A DNA stretch of 64,000 bases from Pseudomonas sp. MYb60 (lineage in GTDB: Bacteria > Pseudomonadota > Gammaproteobacteria > Pseudomonadales > Pseudomonadaceae). The translations under genes and the position numbers were made by a program. Numbering within the stretch: the stretch's first letter is position 1; each line of letters starts with the position of its first letter. The stretch is from NCBI RefSeq assembly GCF_002979555.1, contig NZ_PCOZ01000003.1, forward strand, positions 186,001 through 250,000. Reading direction: 5' to 3'. The notes below the pieces were generated by a model, which was not told where the DNA came from, made no database searches, and was given only the letters and a program-made list of their open reading frames with translations. Below, in pieces: positions 45,384-53,978 of this stretch.

Positions 45384-46402
45384 CGGTAACTCAGCGTGAA
45401 CGTCGCGACACCCATCGCGGTACCGGGCGCGATGACGGGTGCCGTCTGCAGGTAGCGTGCCGTGAGTTGGATCTGGAACGTGCCGTTGTCGGTGCTGCCC
45501 GCGCGCCACTGGTTGAGGTTGCCGAGGGCATTGGAATCGGCGCCGTAGGCGACGGCAGTACCGTTGTGCAACAGTTGCAGGGCAACACCACGCGCGGTCG
45601 ACGTCGGGAGGAGCGACAACTGATTGCTGCGGTTACCCGGTTCGGTCTGGTCGGTCAGTGTGACCAGGACCTCGGCCTGGGCGCCGGTGCCATCGGCGCA
45701 TTGAAGCTCAATCGTTGCGCTCGCCGAACCGGCACTGCTGCCCACGCCAGTGAACTCGCGATTCGGCACGATGCCCAGGTCCATGTTCAGGCTCGGGGTG
45801 GAGACCGTGCAGGTGGGTGGGCGCGGCGGCCCAATCAGCGAGGCGCCCAGGTTGATCAGGTGCCGATTGTTGTCGGTGTAGAGCTTGAGACTGGCCAGGT
45901 TGCGCGGCAGCAGTACGCCGCCCGTGATCGGTCCCGTGACAAAGAAAAACACGCGCCCCCTCACCCCCCATGAGGGATGAGGCGGGTAGATCGGCCCACG
46001 CATGATCGAGGTGCCTGTGCCGACAGTCTGCCAATCACCCTCATCCTGAGCCACCACACCAAAACCGACGCCCGCTACGCCGGTTCGAAACACCGGGATG
46101 TTCAAGCCAAAGTGGCTGACCCTTCGGTTGGCGGAAACGGTCTCGCGCGCCAGGCTGATCTCGGTGTAGTAACCGATCACCAAGCCGCTGTAGGTACAGC
46201 GCAAGGCGTGTGGCAGACCGAATGCGTAGCCGTTCGGGTCACCCAATATTTGTCCGGGGATCGGGTTGGCGGGCACGTCGAGCATCGGGATGGCCACCAC
46301 CGTTGGCGGCTCCGGGACGCAATTGGCATTGCCCTGTACCGTGGCTGGCCCCAGCGCCATCGCCAGGGTCAATACCCAGCCTGCAATCTTGGGATGCCTC
46401 AT
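45380..46402 (-). CDS. Fimbrial tip adhesin / minor subunit (operon A)
   Basis: 340 residues. The ATG at 46402 overlaps the usher stop (ATGA). Signal peptide GWVLTLAMALGPATVQG. The N-terminal lectin-like region (about 25-205, with FGLPHALRCTYSGLVIGYYTE and TGPITGGVLLP) is followed by a pilin domain from CTVSTPSLNMDLGIVPN to GVATFTLSYR. The paired cysteines (CTVS, QCADGT) are present. It is colinear with the operon B adhesin: shared ADSNALGNLNQWRAG / ADSATVGNTNQWRVG. The N-terminal halves are less alike, as expected if ligand specificity has diverged. Confidence 0.88.
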   Translation of the reverse strand: MRHPKIAGWVLTLAMALGPATVQGNANCVPEPPTVVAIPMLDVPANPIPGQILGDPNGYAFGLPHALRCTYSGLVIGYYTEISLARETVSANRRVSHFGLNIPVFRTGVAGVGFGVVAQDEGDWQTVGTGTSIMRGPIYPPHPSWGVRGRVFFFVTGPITGGVLLPRNLASLKLYTDNNRHLINLGASLIGPPRPPTCTVSTPSLNMDLGIVPNREFTGVGSSAGSASATIELQCADGTGAQAEVLVTLTDQTEPGNRSNQLSLLPTSTARGVALQLLHNGTAVAYGADSNALGNLNQWRAGSTDNGTFQIQLTARYLQTAPVIAPGTAMGVATFTLSYR

Positions 46403-48948
46403 GTGCTGACCTCCGGCGCCGGGACTGCCACACACTGGCCCTGCAACACGTCGGGACTGGCCTGGCGTTCGCCTGCTGGCGGCGGTGGCAGCCGATAGTC
46501 GATAACGCAGCGGCCGTCATGGGCTTCGCTCCACTGCACGGTCAACCGTCCCTGCTCGGCGATGCCGCGGACAAAAGCCTTGCTGGCTTGCCCGACCACA
46601 CCCACCTCTTGGCCTCGCTCATCGAACACCTGGGCAGCGAATGGCAATGGCTGGCCATTGTCGCGCAGGGCCTTGAGCACCACGGCACGCCCACTGACGG
46701 TGGTGAAGTCGACACGGGCGATGGCGCCCAGTGTCGGCGTAACGCTGCGCGACGACTCACGCAGCTCAACATCCATGGCCATGCCCTGTGGATCCAGGGT
46801 CAGCACGTTGTTCTGGAACGCACGCAGGGAAGACACCACCGCATAGCCCCTGCGGTCGATACGCACGCCGTTGCCCAGGTGTGCGCCTTGCGCATCCCGC
46901 GCCTGCACCAAGGCGGACGCCTCGCCCAAGTGCTGCGACAGGGTCAGGCCGCCCTCGTGCAGGACCACGCCGCCGTCGGCACTGAAGGACAGTTGGGCGC
47001 TGTCCCGCGCGCGGCCGTAGCCGGCGCGCAAATCCGCCACACCGGTGCGCATTCCCGCATAGGCATTCACTGTGTTGCTGGCGCCCCTGGGCGCACGGCT
47101 GCGGCTACCGGAAATACCGTAGTTGACCGCGCCCTGCTCGCCCAGCAGACCACTGAGGCCAAGCTGCTGCTGGCTGCCGCGACTGTCCCCGCGATCGCGA
47201 GCGAGCGAGGTATACAGGCTGGGTGAGCGCAGCGATGTGCCCAACGGCATGCTCAACGTCAATACCAGCCGGTTGTCGAGGCGGCCTGGCAGCCCTGCTC
47301 GCCTGAAAAACACCTCGTCGCTGCGTTCGCGATCCGCTGGCGTTCGAAGGGTGTCTTCAATGCGTGAGCGCTGGGCCGACAGGTTCCAGGAAACCTTGTT
47401 CCACTGCGCACCATAACTGAGGGTATAGGACGTCTGGCGCCCGTATTGGCGCTGCCAGTAGTCGACCGAACTGCCGAACAGGCTCAAGGTGCCAGCGCCC
47501 AGGCGTTGGTTGAGGGTAAAGTCGAGCCGGTTTTTCTGCCGGGGCATACCTGCCAGGCCGTGGCGACTCACGGCCTCATGGACACCCCGGTAACCCACGG
47601 ATGAAAACCGGTACGCGCCCAGCACCACGTGCGTCCCTGTTACGGGCAGGTTTTTGTTGTAGCCCAGCCCAAGGCTGTGCCCGGTGACGCCGCCCTGGTC
47701 AGGCACGCGGGTGCGCGACTCGCTGCGGTCAAGCGAAAACGCCCCCAGTGGCGTACCCACGGCAAACCCCAACTTGCCCAGCGTGTGCGCCTCGGTCAGC
47801 GACGCGCCACCATACAGGGTCAGTGCGTTGCTCAAGCCCTGGGCCAAGGTGCCCTGAAACACCAGCGGTGTTTCTGCGGAGCGACCATATGGCCGTGCAT
47901 GGCCCAGGTTGAGGCTGTACTGGCGAGTGCCGCTGCGCAACAACAACGGCGCGACGGACCAGGGCACGATGAAAGTGTTTCGCCGCCCGTCGACTTCGGT
48001 GACGCTGACCGTCAGGTCGCCGCCGTACCCTGTGGGGTACAGGTCGTCAATCACGAACGGCCCGGGCGCCACCGTGGTCTCGTAGAGGATGTAGCCGTTC
48101 TGGCGCACGGTCACGGTGGCATTGCTGTCGGCCACGCCGTGGACCTGGGGTGCATAGCCTTGCCGGGATTGTGCCGGCATGCGTTCGTCCGATACCAGGC
48201 CGATGCCGCGCAGGCGAACCCCTTCGAGCAGCCGTCCGCCGCCAAAACTGTCCCCCAGTGTGAGCTGGGCCTGCCAGGGCGCAAGACCACGCTGCAAGGA
48301 GGTGGCGGTATTTCGATAACGCTGCAGGCCGCTGCGCGAGTTCCAGGCCTGGGCCCCTTGGTGTCGCAGTCGCCAGGCGCCGATATTCACGCCGCTGGCG
48401 ATCCCGAGATAGCGTCGGTCCTCGCCCCGTCCCGTCAACCGGCTCGAGGCACTGAACGTGTAGTTGAGCAGTGCGGCGTCGATGCCATCGTCCCAATAGA
48501 CGGGGTCGACAGCCCCCCTGGCAGCGCGTTTGAGGTAGACCTGGGGAATGCTCACCGACCATAGCAGGGTACTGGGGTCTACTGCGTCGGACGCCAAGGG
48601 CAACCAATGTTCCAAGGGTGTGCACGCCGGATAGCGCGGCGCTGGGGCCAGCGTGCGCGGTTCGACGCCCAGCCAGCCCAAGACCTGTGCGTCGACACAG
48701 GGCTGCACCCGCCCGCCCACTTCATTTGCCTTGATGTCGACAGGCTGACGGCCCAGGCGCACGCCGTTGACCACGATATCCATGGGGTAGCGACCGGGAA
48801 TCAGCACGTTGGCCGTATCGAAGCGTTTGATATCGACCATCGGCGTCACCTGGCTGCTGAAGGCCTGCAGGTCGAACGTCAGGGATTGCACGTCTTCCAA
48901 TGCCAGAAGCGCGCCGAACAGCCCTGCATAGACCCTGGCCCCGTTCAT
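46399..48948 (-). CDS. Fimbrial outer-membrane usher (operon A)
   Basis: 849 residues. The mature N-terminus LTFDLQAFSSQ and DIVVNGVRLGRQPVDIK correspond to the chaperone-targeting domain, followed by the barrel with plug (APQVHGVADSNATVTVRQ) and the C-terminal RCVIDYRLPPP with the terminal cysteine pair. The predicted signal sequence is short (GLFGALLALEDVQS), with little n-region charge, so the true start could be slightly different; the ATG at 48948 lies 3 bases after the chaperone stop. It is the assembly platform for operon A fimbriae and a paralogue of the operon B usher. Confidence 0.94.
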   Translation of the reverse strand: MNGARVYAGLFGALLALEDVQSLTFDLQAFSSQVTPMVDIKRFDTANVLIPGRYPMDIVVNGVRLGRQPVDIKANEVGGRVQPCVDAQVLGWLGVEPRTLAPAPRYPACTPLEHWLPLASDAVDPSTLLWSVSIPQVYLKRAARGAVDPVYWDDGIDAALLNYTFSASSRLTGRGEDRRYLGIASGVNIGAWRLRHQGAQAWNSRSGLQRYRNTATSLQRGLAPWQAQLTLGDSFGGGRLLEGVRLRGIGLVSDERMPAQSRQGYAPQVHGVADSNATVTVRQNGYILYETTVAPGPFVIDDLYPTGYGGDLTVSVTEVDGRRNTFIVPWSVAPLLLRSGTRQYSLNLGHARPYGRSAETPLVFQGTLAQGLSNALTLYGGASLTEAHTLGKLGFAVGTPLGAFSLDRSESRTRVPDQGGVTGHSLGLGYNKNLPVTGTHVVLGAYRFSSVGYRGVHEAVSRHGLAGMPRQKNRLDFTLNQRLGAGTLSLFGSSVDYWQRQYGRQTSYTLSYGAQWNKVSWNLSAQRSRIEDTLRTPADRERSDEVFFRRAGLPGRLDNRLVLTLSMPLGTSLRSPSLYTSLARDRGDSRGSQQQLGLSGLLGEQGAVNYGISGSRSRAPRGASNTVNAYAGMRTGVADLRAGYGRARDSAQLSFSADGGVVLHEGGLTLSQHLGEASALVQARDAQGAHLGNGVRIDRRGYAVVSSLRAFQNNVLTLDPQGMAMDVELRESSRSVTPTLGAIARVDFTTVSGRAVVLKALRDNGQPLPFAAQVFDERGQEVGVVGQASKAFVRGIAEQGRLTVQWSEAHDGRCVIDYRLPPPPAGERQASPDVLQGQCVAVPAPEVST

Positions 48949-48951
48949 GGT

Positions 48952-49743
48952 TCAAAACCGCAGCGCCGCACGCTGGGGCGGCGAGAAGGCGCCGTAGTCA
49001 TTGATGGTGCGAAAATGCACTTGAGCGTCCGACGGCACCGCCAACGCCTGGCGGGCGCGCAGCGACAGGGTCAGGGTGGCGCCGGGCGCCACCATGCCAC
49101 TTTCGCCCTGCAGCAACTGGGCATCGGCGCGGGAGCCCAATGCCAACGCCACATCATTGAAGGTGACGTGATAGGGCGAAGGGTTGCTGACCACCAGTTG
49201 CAAGCGCCCCGCGCCCTGATGCAGGTTCCAGCGTAACTGGCCCATGGCGTCATCGGGCGAGCCCTTGAGCCGTGCTGGGCGGAAAAACACCTTGGTGCGT
49301 ATGCGAAAGGCAAAGCGCAGGTAGTTCAGTTCGGGGATGTCGTAGGCGCTATCGTTTGGATTCACCTTGGGCGGGACTTCCAGCACATTCAGCCAGAACA
49401 GCGATTCACGATCGGCCGGCAAGGCCTCGCCGGTGTACACCAACCGGATCGCCTGGCCTTTGCCACCGTCCACGCGGAACACCGGCGGTGACAGGCTGAA
49501 CGGCACGTCGCTGGCGTCAGGCCCGTCCAGGTGCCCGGCGTGCTCAACCCAGGCCTGGACCAGGCGCGGTGCCTGGGTGTCCTCGTTGGTGATCTGGATG
49601 GTGATTTCACGCTGGCGCTCGGGGTAGATATGGCGGGTGCCGGTGATGATCACTCCGGCAGCCGCGATGGGGGCCGCGATGAGGGGCAGGAGGAAAAGGG
49701 CCAGCGCCAGGTGTCGACAGGATCTGCGTGATGACGATGCCAT
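48952..49743 (-). CDS. Fimbrial periplasmic chaperone, first copy (operon A)
   Basis: 263 residues with a signal peptide (LALALFLLPLIAAPIAAA). PapD-type features: GVIITGTRHIYPERQREITI, ESLFWLNVLEVPP, RIRTKVFFRPARL, and the C-terminal SLRARQALAVPSDAQVHFRTINDYG. It follows the pilin gene by 24 bases with AGGAGG upstream of its ATG and leads directly into the usher. It would serve mainly the major pilin. Confidence 0.94.
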   Translation of the reverse strand: MASSSRRSCRHLALALFLLPLIAAPIAAAGVIITGTRHIYPERQREITIQITNEDTQAPRLVQAWVEHAGHLDGPDASDVPFSLSPPVFRVDGGKGQAIRLVYTGEALPADRESLFWLNVLEVPPKVNPNDSAYDIPELNYLRFAFRIRTKVFFRPARLKGSPDDAMGQLRWNLHQGAGRLQLVVSNPSPYHVTFNDVALALGSRADAQLLQGESGMVAPGATLTLSLRARQALAVPSDAQVHFRTINDYGAFSPPQRAALRF

Positions 49744-49767
49744 GATGTCCTCCTGCCCGGTACCGGT

Positions 49768-50337
49768 TCACGGGAACGTGATGGAGTACTGCACGTCCGC
49801 CTTGACGGGACCTTCGGTTGCCGCATCGGTCGCGATGTATTGGGCAAAAAAGGGCAAAGTCGCAATCCCACTGGTGGCGTCCAGCGTGACCGACGTCGAG
49901 TTGCTCCCCAGGCGCAAATCAATCGGCGCGTTCACGGTGCCGTCAATGATCTGCACCTGAACATTGCCGGCGCCCGACGCAGCCGTATTGAGCAGGTTGC
50001 CGGTCAGCGAACTGATCCCGGGACTGGAGCTTTCAAAGTGCACGGCAACCGCGCCGGTGGTACAGGGTGAACCGCCTCCGCCCACGTAGATGTAGAACGG
50101 CCTGCTGCCCGCCGTGGCCCCGGCTTCTTTCAATGCAGAGACCTGCACCTTGCTGAGCGCCACCTGGAAGTTATTCGTGCCTCCCGGTGAAGGCCCCGTA
50201 CCCCCGCTGATGGCACAGGTGGTGCCTTCAATCTGGCCGGTAATCGAGATTTGCCCATCCGCCGCATTGGCCGTACTCGCGCCGCCGCCGACTGCCAGGC
50301 TCATTACCATTGCAATTGCCAAACATTTGCTTTTCAT
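49768..50337 (-). CDS. Major fimbrial subunit (pilin) (operon A)
   Basis: 189 residues, signal peptide MVMSLAVGGGASTANA followed by mature ADGQISITGQIEGTTCAIS with the first cysteine and GGGGSPCTTGAVAV with the second. Ends VQYSITFP, the donor-strand-accepting C-terminus. It is the first gene of operon A and is divergent from the EAL phosphodiesterase gene across 154 bases. It is similar in layout to the operon B pilin. Confidence 0.92.
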   Translation of the reverse strand: MKSKCLAIAMVMSLAVGGGASTANAADGQISITGQIEGTTCAISGGTGPSPGGTNNFQVALSKVQVSALKEAGATAGSRPFYIYVGGGGSPCTTGAVAVHFESSSPGISSLTGNLLNTAASGAGNVQVQIIDGTVNAPIDLRLGSNSTSVTLDATSGIATLPFFAQYIATDAATEGPVKADVQYSITFP

Positions 50338-50491
50338 GACCAACCCGTCCGTGAAGCAAAACTGACAGCTCGATCTTAGGTAACTCCCACCCAGGTGCCT
50401 ACTGACCGAACGGCTAGGTACGGCGAGCTTATTGTGGCCGCCCCATCTATCATCAGACTCACTCCGATTCCTGCGACAGGCCGTTCCCCCC

Positions 50492-52051
50492 ATGCCCCTG
50501 ACCGTCAACGGCCCGCGAAAACGCGCCACACGCTATCTGATCACCACGCTGAGTGCGCTGCTGCCGGTCGCACTGGGGGTCGTCATCCTGTACTGGCAGG
50601 CCGAGCGTACCTTGCAGCAAAGCACCGCGCAGACCGCCCAGGAGGCCGTGCGCCAGTTCGACCTGATGCTCGACAACACCACCCTCGCCGCTCAAGCCTT
50701 GATGCCGCTCGCGGGAAAACCCTGTGATAACGCCGCGCAGTGGGCCCTGCGTGACCAGGTCACACGCCGGCCATTCGTGCGGGCAACCACCTTGTCCTGG
50801 CAGAGGAACATCTACTGCAGCTCGCTGTTTGGCAGCGACTATGAGTCACCGGTCAACCCCGACGATTATGTGGATGGCCGTTTGTGGCTGATGAATGGCA
50901 ACCCGGTGACGCCGGACACTGCCCTGCTGGTGTTTCGGCTGGTAGATGGCGACAAGGCGGCCTTTGCTTCAATTGACGGTTACCACCTGACCAATGTGCT
51001 GCGCTTGATCAGCCGTTATGCCGACCTGGTGCTGCAAGTCGGCCCCAACTGGCTGAGTGGTGCCGGCCAGGTGCAGCACACGGCAGTGCCGGTCTTTGCG
51101 GTTGCCCATCACCAACTGGCCTCCGCGCGTTATCCCTACAGTGTCGCCGCCGGCATGCCTGCCGGCGAGGTGTGGCGGTACATGCAGGCCCGCTATCCCG
51201 CCTTATTCAGCTTGCTGGTGTTTTTCGGCGTGATGGCGGGCATCCTCGCCCATTGGCTGCAAAAGCGCTCATCGGCCCCCACCCATGAATTGCGTCGTGC
51301 GTTGGGTGCCGACGAATTCATCGCCTATTACCAGCCTGTCGTGCGCGGCGATACCCGCGAATGGGCCGGCTGCGAAGTGCTGATGCGCTGGCAGCACCCC
51401 AAGGAAGGCCTGGTATGCCCTGACCTGTTCATTCCGCTGGCCGAGCATTCGGGCCTGATCGTACCGATGACCCGTGCCCTGCTGCGCCAGACCGCCGCGC
51501 AACTGGCGCCTCACGCCGCACTGTTCAGCCCGGGGTTCCACATCGGCGTGAACATCACGGCCCGGCATTGTCAGGACCTGGCGCTGGTGGACGACTGCCG
51601 TGAGTTCCTGGCTGCCTTCGCACCGGGTCAGGTTACCCTGGTACTGGAGTTGACCGAGCGTGAGCTGATCACCCCCACCGAGATCACCCACCAACTGTTC
51701 GACGCTTTGCACGGGTTGGGCGTGATGATCGCGATTGATGACTTCGGCACCGGACACTCGAGCCTGGGTTACTTGCGTCACTTCAATGTGGATTACTTGA
51801 AGATCGACCAGAGTTTTGTCGCCATGATCGGCGCCGATGCACTGTCACGGCATATTCTGGACAGCATCATTGAACTGTCGACCAAACTGGACCTGGGCAT
51901 CGTCGCGGAGGGTGTGGAAACTGCACAGCAGTGCGAATACCTGGCCAAGCAAGGGGTGGACTTCTTGCAAGGCTACCTGTTCGGCAAGCCATTACCCTGT
52001 GGTGAGTTCATTCAATCACTCAATAGTCACAGACTTGGCGCGCAGAGATAA
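50492..52051 (+). CDS. Cyclic-di-GMP phosphodiesterase with periplasmic CSS domain and EAL domain
   Basis: 519 residues from ATG 50492. Two membrane helices (about 17-37 and 230-250) enclose a periplasmic CSS-motif domain with IYCSSLFG near residue 108 and a partner cysteine in GKPCDN; such domains respond to disulfide redox state. The EAL domain reads EVLMRW (EVL variant), with the metal and catalytic residues in VNITARH, LELTERE, IDDFGTGHSS, YLKIDQSF, AEGVET and LQGYLFGKPL all present, so an active c-di-GMP phosphodiesterase is expected. Its divergence from fimbrial operon A suggests control of surface attachment. The upstream ribosome site is weak. Confidence 0.93.
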   Translation: MPLTVNGPRKRATRYLITTLSALLPVALGVVILYWQAERTLQQSTAQTAQEAVRQFDLMLDNTTLAAQALMPLAGKPCDNAAQWALRDQVTRRPFVRATTLSWQRNIYCSSLFGSDYESPVNPDDYVDGRLWLMNGNPVTPDTALLVFRLVDGDKAAFASIDGYHLTNVLRLISRYADLVLQVGPNWLSGAGQVQHTAVPVFAVAHHQLASARYPYSVAAGMPAGEVWRYMQARYPALFSLLVFFGVMAGILAHWLQKRSSAPTHELRRALGADEFIAYYQPVVRGDTREWAGCEVLMRWQHPKEGLVCPDLFIPLAEHSGLIVPMTRALLRQTAAQLAPHAALFSPGFHIGVNITARHCQDLALVDDCREFLAAFAPGQVTLVLELTERELITPTEITHQLFDALHGLGVMIAIDDFGTGHSSLGYLRHFNVDYLKIDQSFVAMIGADALSRHILDSIIELSTKLDLGIVAEGVETAQQCEYLAKQGVDFLQGYLFGKPLPCGEFIQSLNSHRLGAQR

Positions 52052-52220
52052 TGTTATTGAGACTCAAGACATGATTTACTCATGGCAGATTAACTACTAC
52101 AATTTTTCCTGCCTGTGCAGAATTGGCAGGGCGGCTTCTTTCCAGGGTCGTCTTAAAGCGCTTGGCTTATAGCGTTGTCTGCAGTAGATATCAGCCAACT
52201 ACACTATTGGAGTACAGATT

Positions 52221-52586
52221 TTGTCCAGACTCGCCGAATTTCGCGCAGCAGAAAAAGCCCTTCAAGAGCAGCTCGCCCAGCTGGAATCGTTGAAGAACGA
52301 TGCTGGCCTGAAGAAAGAAATCGAATTCGAAGAAAAGCTTCAAGCCCTGATGAAAACTTATGGCAAGGGCCTGCGTGACATCATTTCGATCCTTGATCCG
52401 AACCCGGGCAAGGCCGGCGCAGCGGTCGCCGCCGCACCAAAACAGCGCCGCGCACGCGTGGTCAAGGTGTATCAGAACCCGCACACCGGTGAACTGATTG
52501 AAACCAAAGGTGGTAACCATCGTGGCCTCAAGGCCTGGAAACAACAACACGGCGCAGCCACTGTAGACTCCTGGCTTCGCGGTTGA
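52221..52586 (+). CDS. mvaT: MvaT-family H-NS-like xenogeneic silencer
   Basis: 121 residues from a TTG start preceded by TTGGAG. The N-terminal coiled coil (about 1-60, LAEFRAAEKALQEQLAQLESL and on) mediates oligomerisation. The C-terminal AT-hook-like DNA-binding domain includes TGELIETKGGNHRGLKAWK and ends ATVDSWLRG. MvaT/MvaV proteins coat AT-rich DNA and silence acquired and surface-structure genes, including fimbriae, in pseudomonads. It stands alone between the EAL gene and a strong terminator. Whether this copy corresponds to MvaT or to a paralogue such as MvaV/TurB cannot be decided here. Confidence 0.94.
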   Translation: MSRLAEFRAAEKALQEQLAQLESLKNDAGLKKEIEFEEKLQALMKTYGKGLRDIISILDPNPGKAGAAVAAAPKQRRARVVKVYQNPHTGELIETKGGNHRGLKAWKQQHGAATVDSWLRG

Positions 52587-52605
52587 TCACACCGCACTAA
52601 CTAAG

Positions 52606-52629
52606 AGCCCCGCCTAAGCGGGGCTTTTT
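52606..52629 (+). terminator. Intrinsic terminator after mvaT
   Basis: AGCCCCGC-CTAA-GCGGGGCT is a perfect 8-bp stem with a 4-base loop followed by TTTTT, 19 bases after the stop. Confidence 0.92.
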
Positions 52630-52686
52630 CATTCACAGGTTCTGCAACCAACTTAAATAACATTTCATGCGCGCGGTGCAATGCAC

Positions 52687-53223
52687 TTAAAGTTTCAGAC
52701 TGTCACGCACCGCGCTGACTTCAGCCTTGCTCGATTCGTACACCTCGGCCTGCCCCGCGTATGAAAAAACATACGCATTATCGGCATCCACCGCGCCGAC
52801 CAATGTTTGCGAAAGCACATGCCGGCCGTTTTCGGTTATCACGCAAGTAGTTTCCAGTGCTTCAAGGTGGCTCAATGTTGTAGCGCGCATTTTGCTGCAC
52901 ACACTTTGATAACCCCCTTGGGCAAAATCTTTCTGGATCGACTTGCGCATCTCCAGTAATACGCCTTGAAGATTAACCTTGTGGCCGGTGTCAATTGGCG
53001 TGCCCGTCAACTCCATGACCATCAGGGTGTTACCGGTTTCATCCTGCTTGATGGCACGCTGACGAGACACGGCCTGGGCGGTGGCCGGAGCCTGACCCTC
53101 GGGAACGACCGCTTCGACTTGCCAGCCGTTCGGCCAGACGACCTGCGGCTCGGCCGCCAGCACGACAGGACTGACCAGCAGCAACCACCCAGCACTTAAC
53201 AACGCGTTACGACATTCAATCAT
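52687..53223 (-). CDS. DUF4946 family exported protein
   Basis: 178 residues with a signal peptide ([14 protein letters not shown] before [11 protein letters not shown]). It has the DUF4946 layout seen in pseudomonads: [14 protein letters not shown], then an amphipathic body with two cysteines ([11 protein letters not shown] and TTCVITENG) likely disulfide-linked in the periplasm, and a C-terminal [13 protein letters not shown]. Function unknown. The start is chosen at 53223; the frame remains open upstream without protein-like sequence. Divergent from gloA. Confidence 0.83.
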   Translation of the reverse strand: MIECRNALLSAGWLLLVSPVVLAAEPQVVWPNGWQVEAVVPEGQAPATAQAVSRQRAIKQDETGNTLMVMELTGTPIDTGHKVNLQGVLLEMRKSIQKDFAQGGYQSVCSKMRATTLSHLEALETTCVITENGRHVLSQTLVGAVDADNAYVFSYAGQAEVYESSKAEVSAVRDSLKL

Positions 53224-53405
53224 TGCGAAATCACCCAAGGCTCCAACGGCAAAGTCTGAGCCCCGACAGCCAGGGTTCGCAAGGGCGGCGTGGGCTTTTT
53301 CATTTGGCGTGGCAGACAGGCCTTGCGTATCATGCCTTCCCTGCACGGACGCGTACTGCAAGCCAAGGGACCGCCCACACTTGCCCCATTTTTTCTGGAG
53401 GGCCC

Positions 53406-53927
53406 ATGAGCCTGCACGAATTGAACACTTTCCCGGGTGTTACCGCCCAACCTGACGCCGCCACCTCGAACTTCGTGTTCAACCACACCATGCTGCGCGT
53501 CAAGGACATCACCCAGTCGCTGGACTTCTACACCCGCGTCCTGGGCTTCTCCCTGGTGGAGAAACGTGATTTCCCGGAAGCTGAGTTCAGCCTGTACTTC
53601 CTGGCCCTGGTAGACAAAAACCAGATCCCGGCCGATGCCGCCGAGCGCACTCAGTGGATGAAGTCGATTCCGGGGATCCTGGAACTGACCCACAACCACG
53701 GCACCGAAAACGATGCCGACTTCGCCTATCACAACGGCAACACTGACCCGCGTGGCTTTGGCCACATCTGCATCTCGGTGCCGGATATCGTTGCTGCGTG
53801 CGAACGTTTCGAAGCCCTGGGCTGCGACTTCCAGAAGCGCCTGAGCGATGGCCGCATGAAGAGCCTGGCGTTCATCAAGGACCCGGATGCTTACTGGGTC
53901 GAGATCATCCAGCCCGCGCCGCTGTAA
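53406..53927 (+). CDS. gloA: Lactoylglutathione lyase (glyoxalase I)
   Basis: 173 residues with a TGGAGG ribosome site. Two beta-alpha-beta-beta-beta half motifs are seen: [25 protein letters not shown], then ELTHNHGTE and [11 protein letters not shown]; metal ligands would be the His in FNHTML, a Glu in LELTHN, the His in GFGHI and the Glu in YWVEIIQP. It isomerises the methylglyoxal-glutathione hemithioacetal to S-lactoylglutathione. It is of the longer eukaryote/Pseudomonas-type length (about 175 aa), a class that is often zinc-dependent. Monocistronic with a bidirectional terminator. Confidence 0.96.
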   Translation: MSLHELNTFPGVTAQPDAATSNFVFNHTMLRVKDITQSLDFYTRVLGFSLVEKRDFPEAEFSLYFLALVDKNQIPADAAERTQWMKSIPGILELTHNHGTENDADFAYHNGNTDPRGFGHICISVPDIVAACERFEALGCDFQKRLSDGRMKSLAFIKDPDAYWVEIIQPAPL

Positions 53928-53930
53928 CGA

Positions 53931-53962
53931 AAAAAACCCCATGATCACTCATGGGGTTTTTT
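53931..53962. terminator. Bidirectional intrinsic terminator between gloA and ahpF
   Basis: AAAAAACCCCATGA-TCAC-TCATGGGGTTTTTT forms a 14-bp perfect stem, with A-run and T-run on both flanks so it can stop both converging transcripts. Confidence 0.93.
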
Positions 53963-53978
53963 ATTGCCGCTCGCGACA

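Noticed and set aside
52175..52378. 67-residue plus-strand frame overlapping mvaT
   Set aside because: Out-of-frame shadow of mvaT, very Arg/Ser-rich with no motif.
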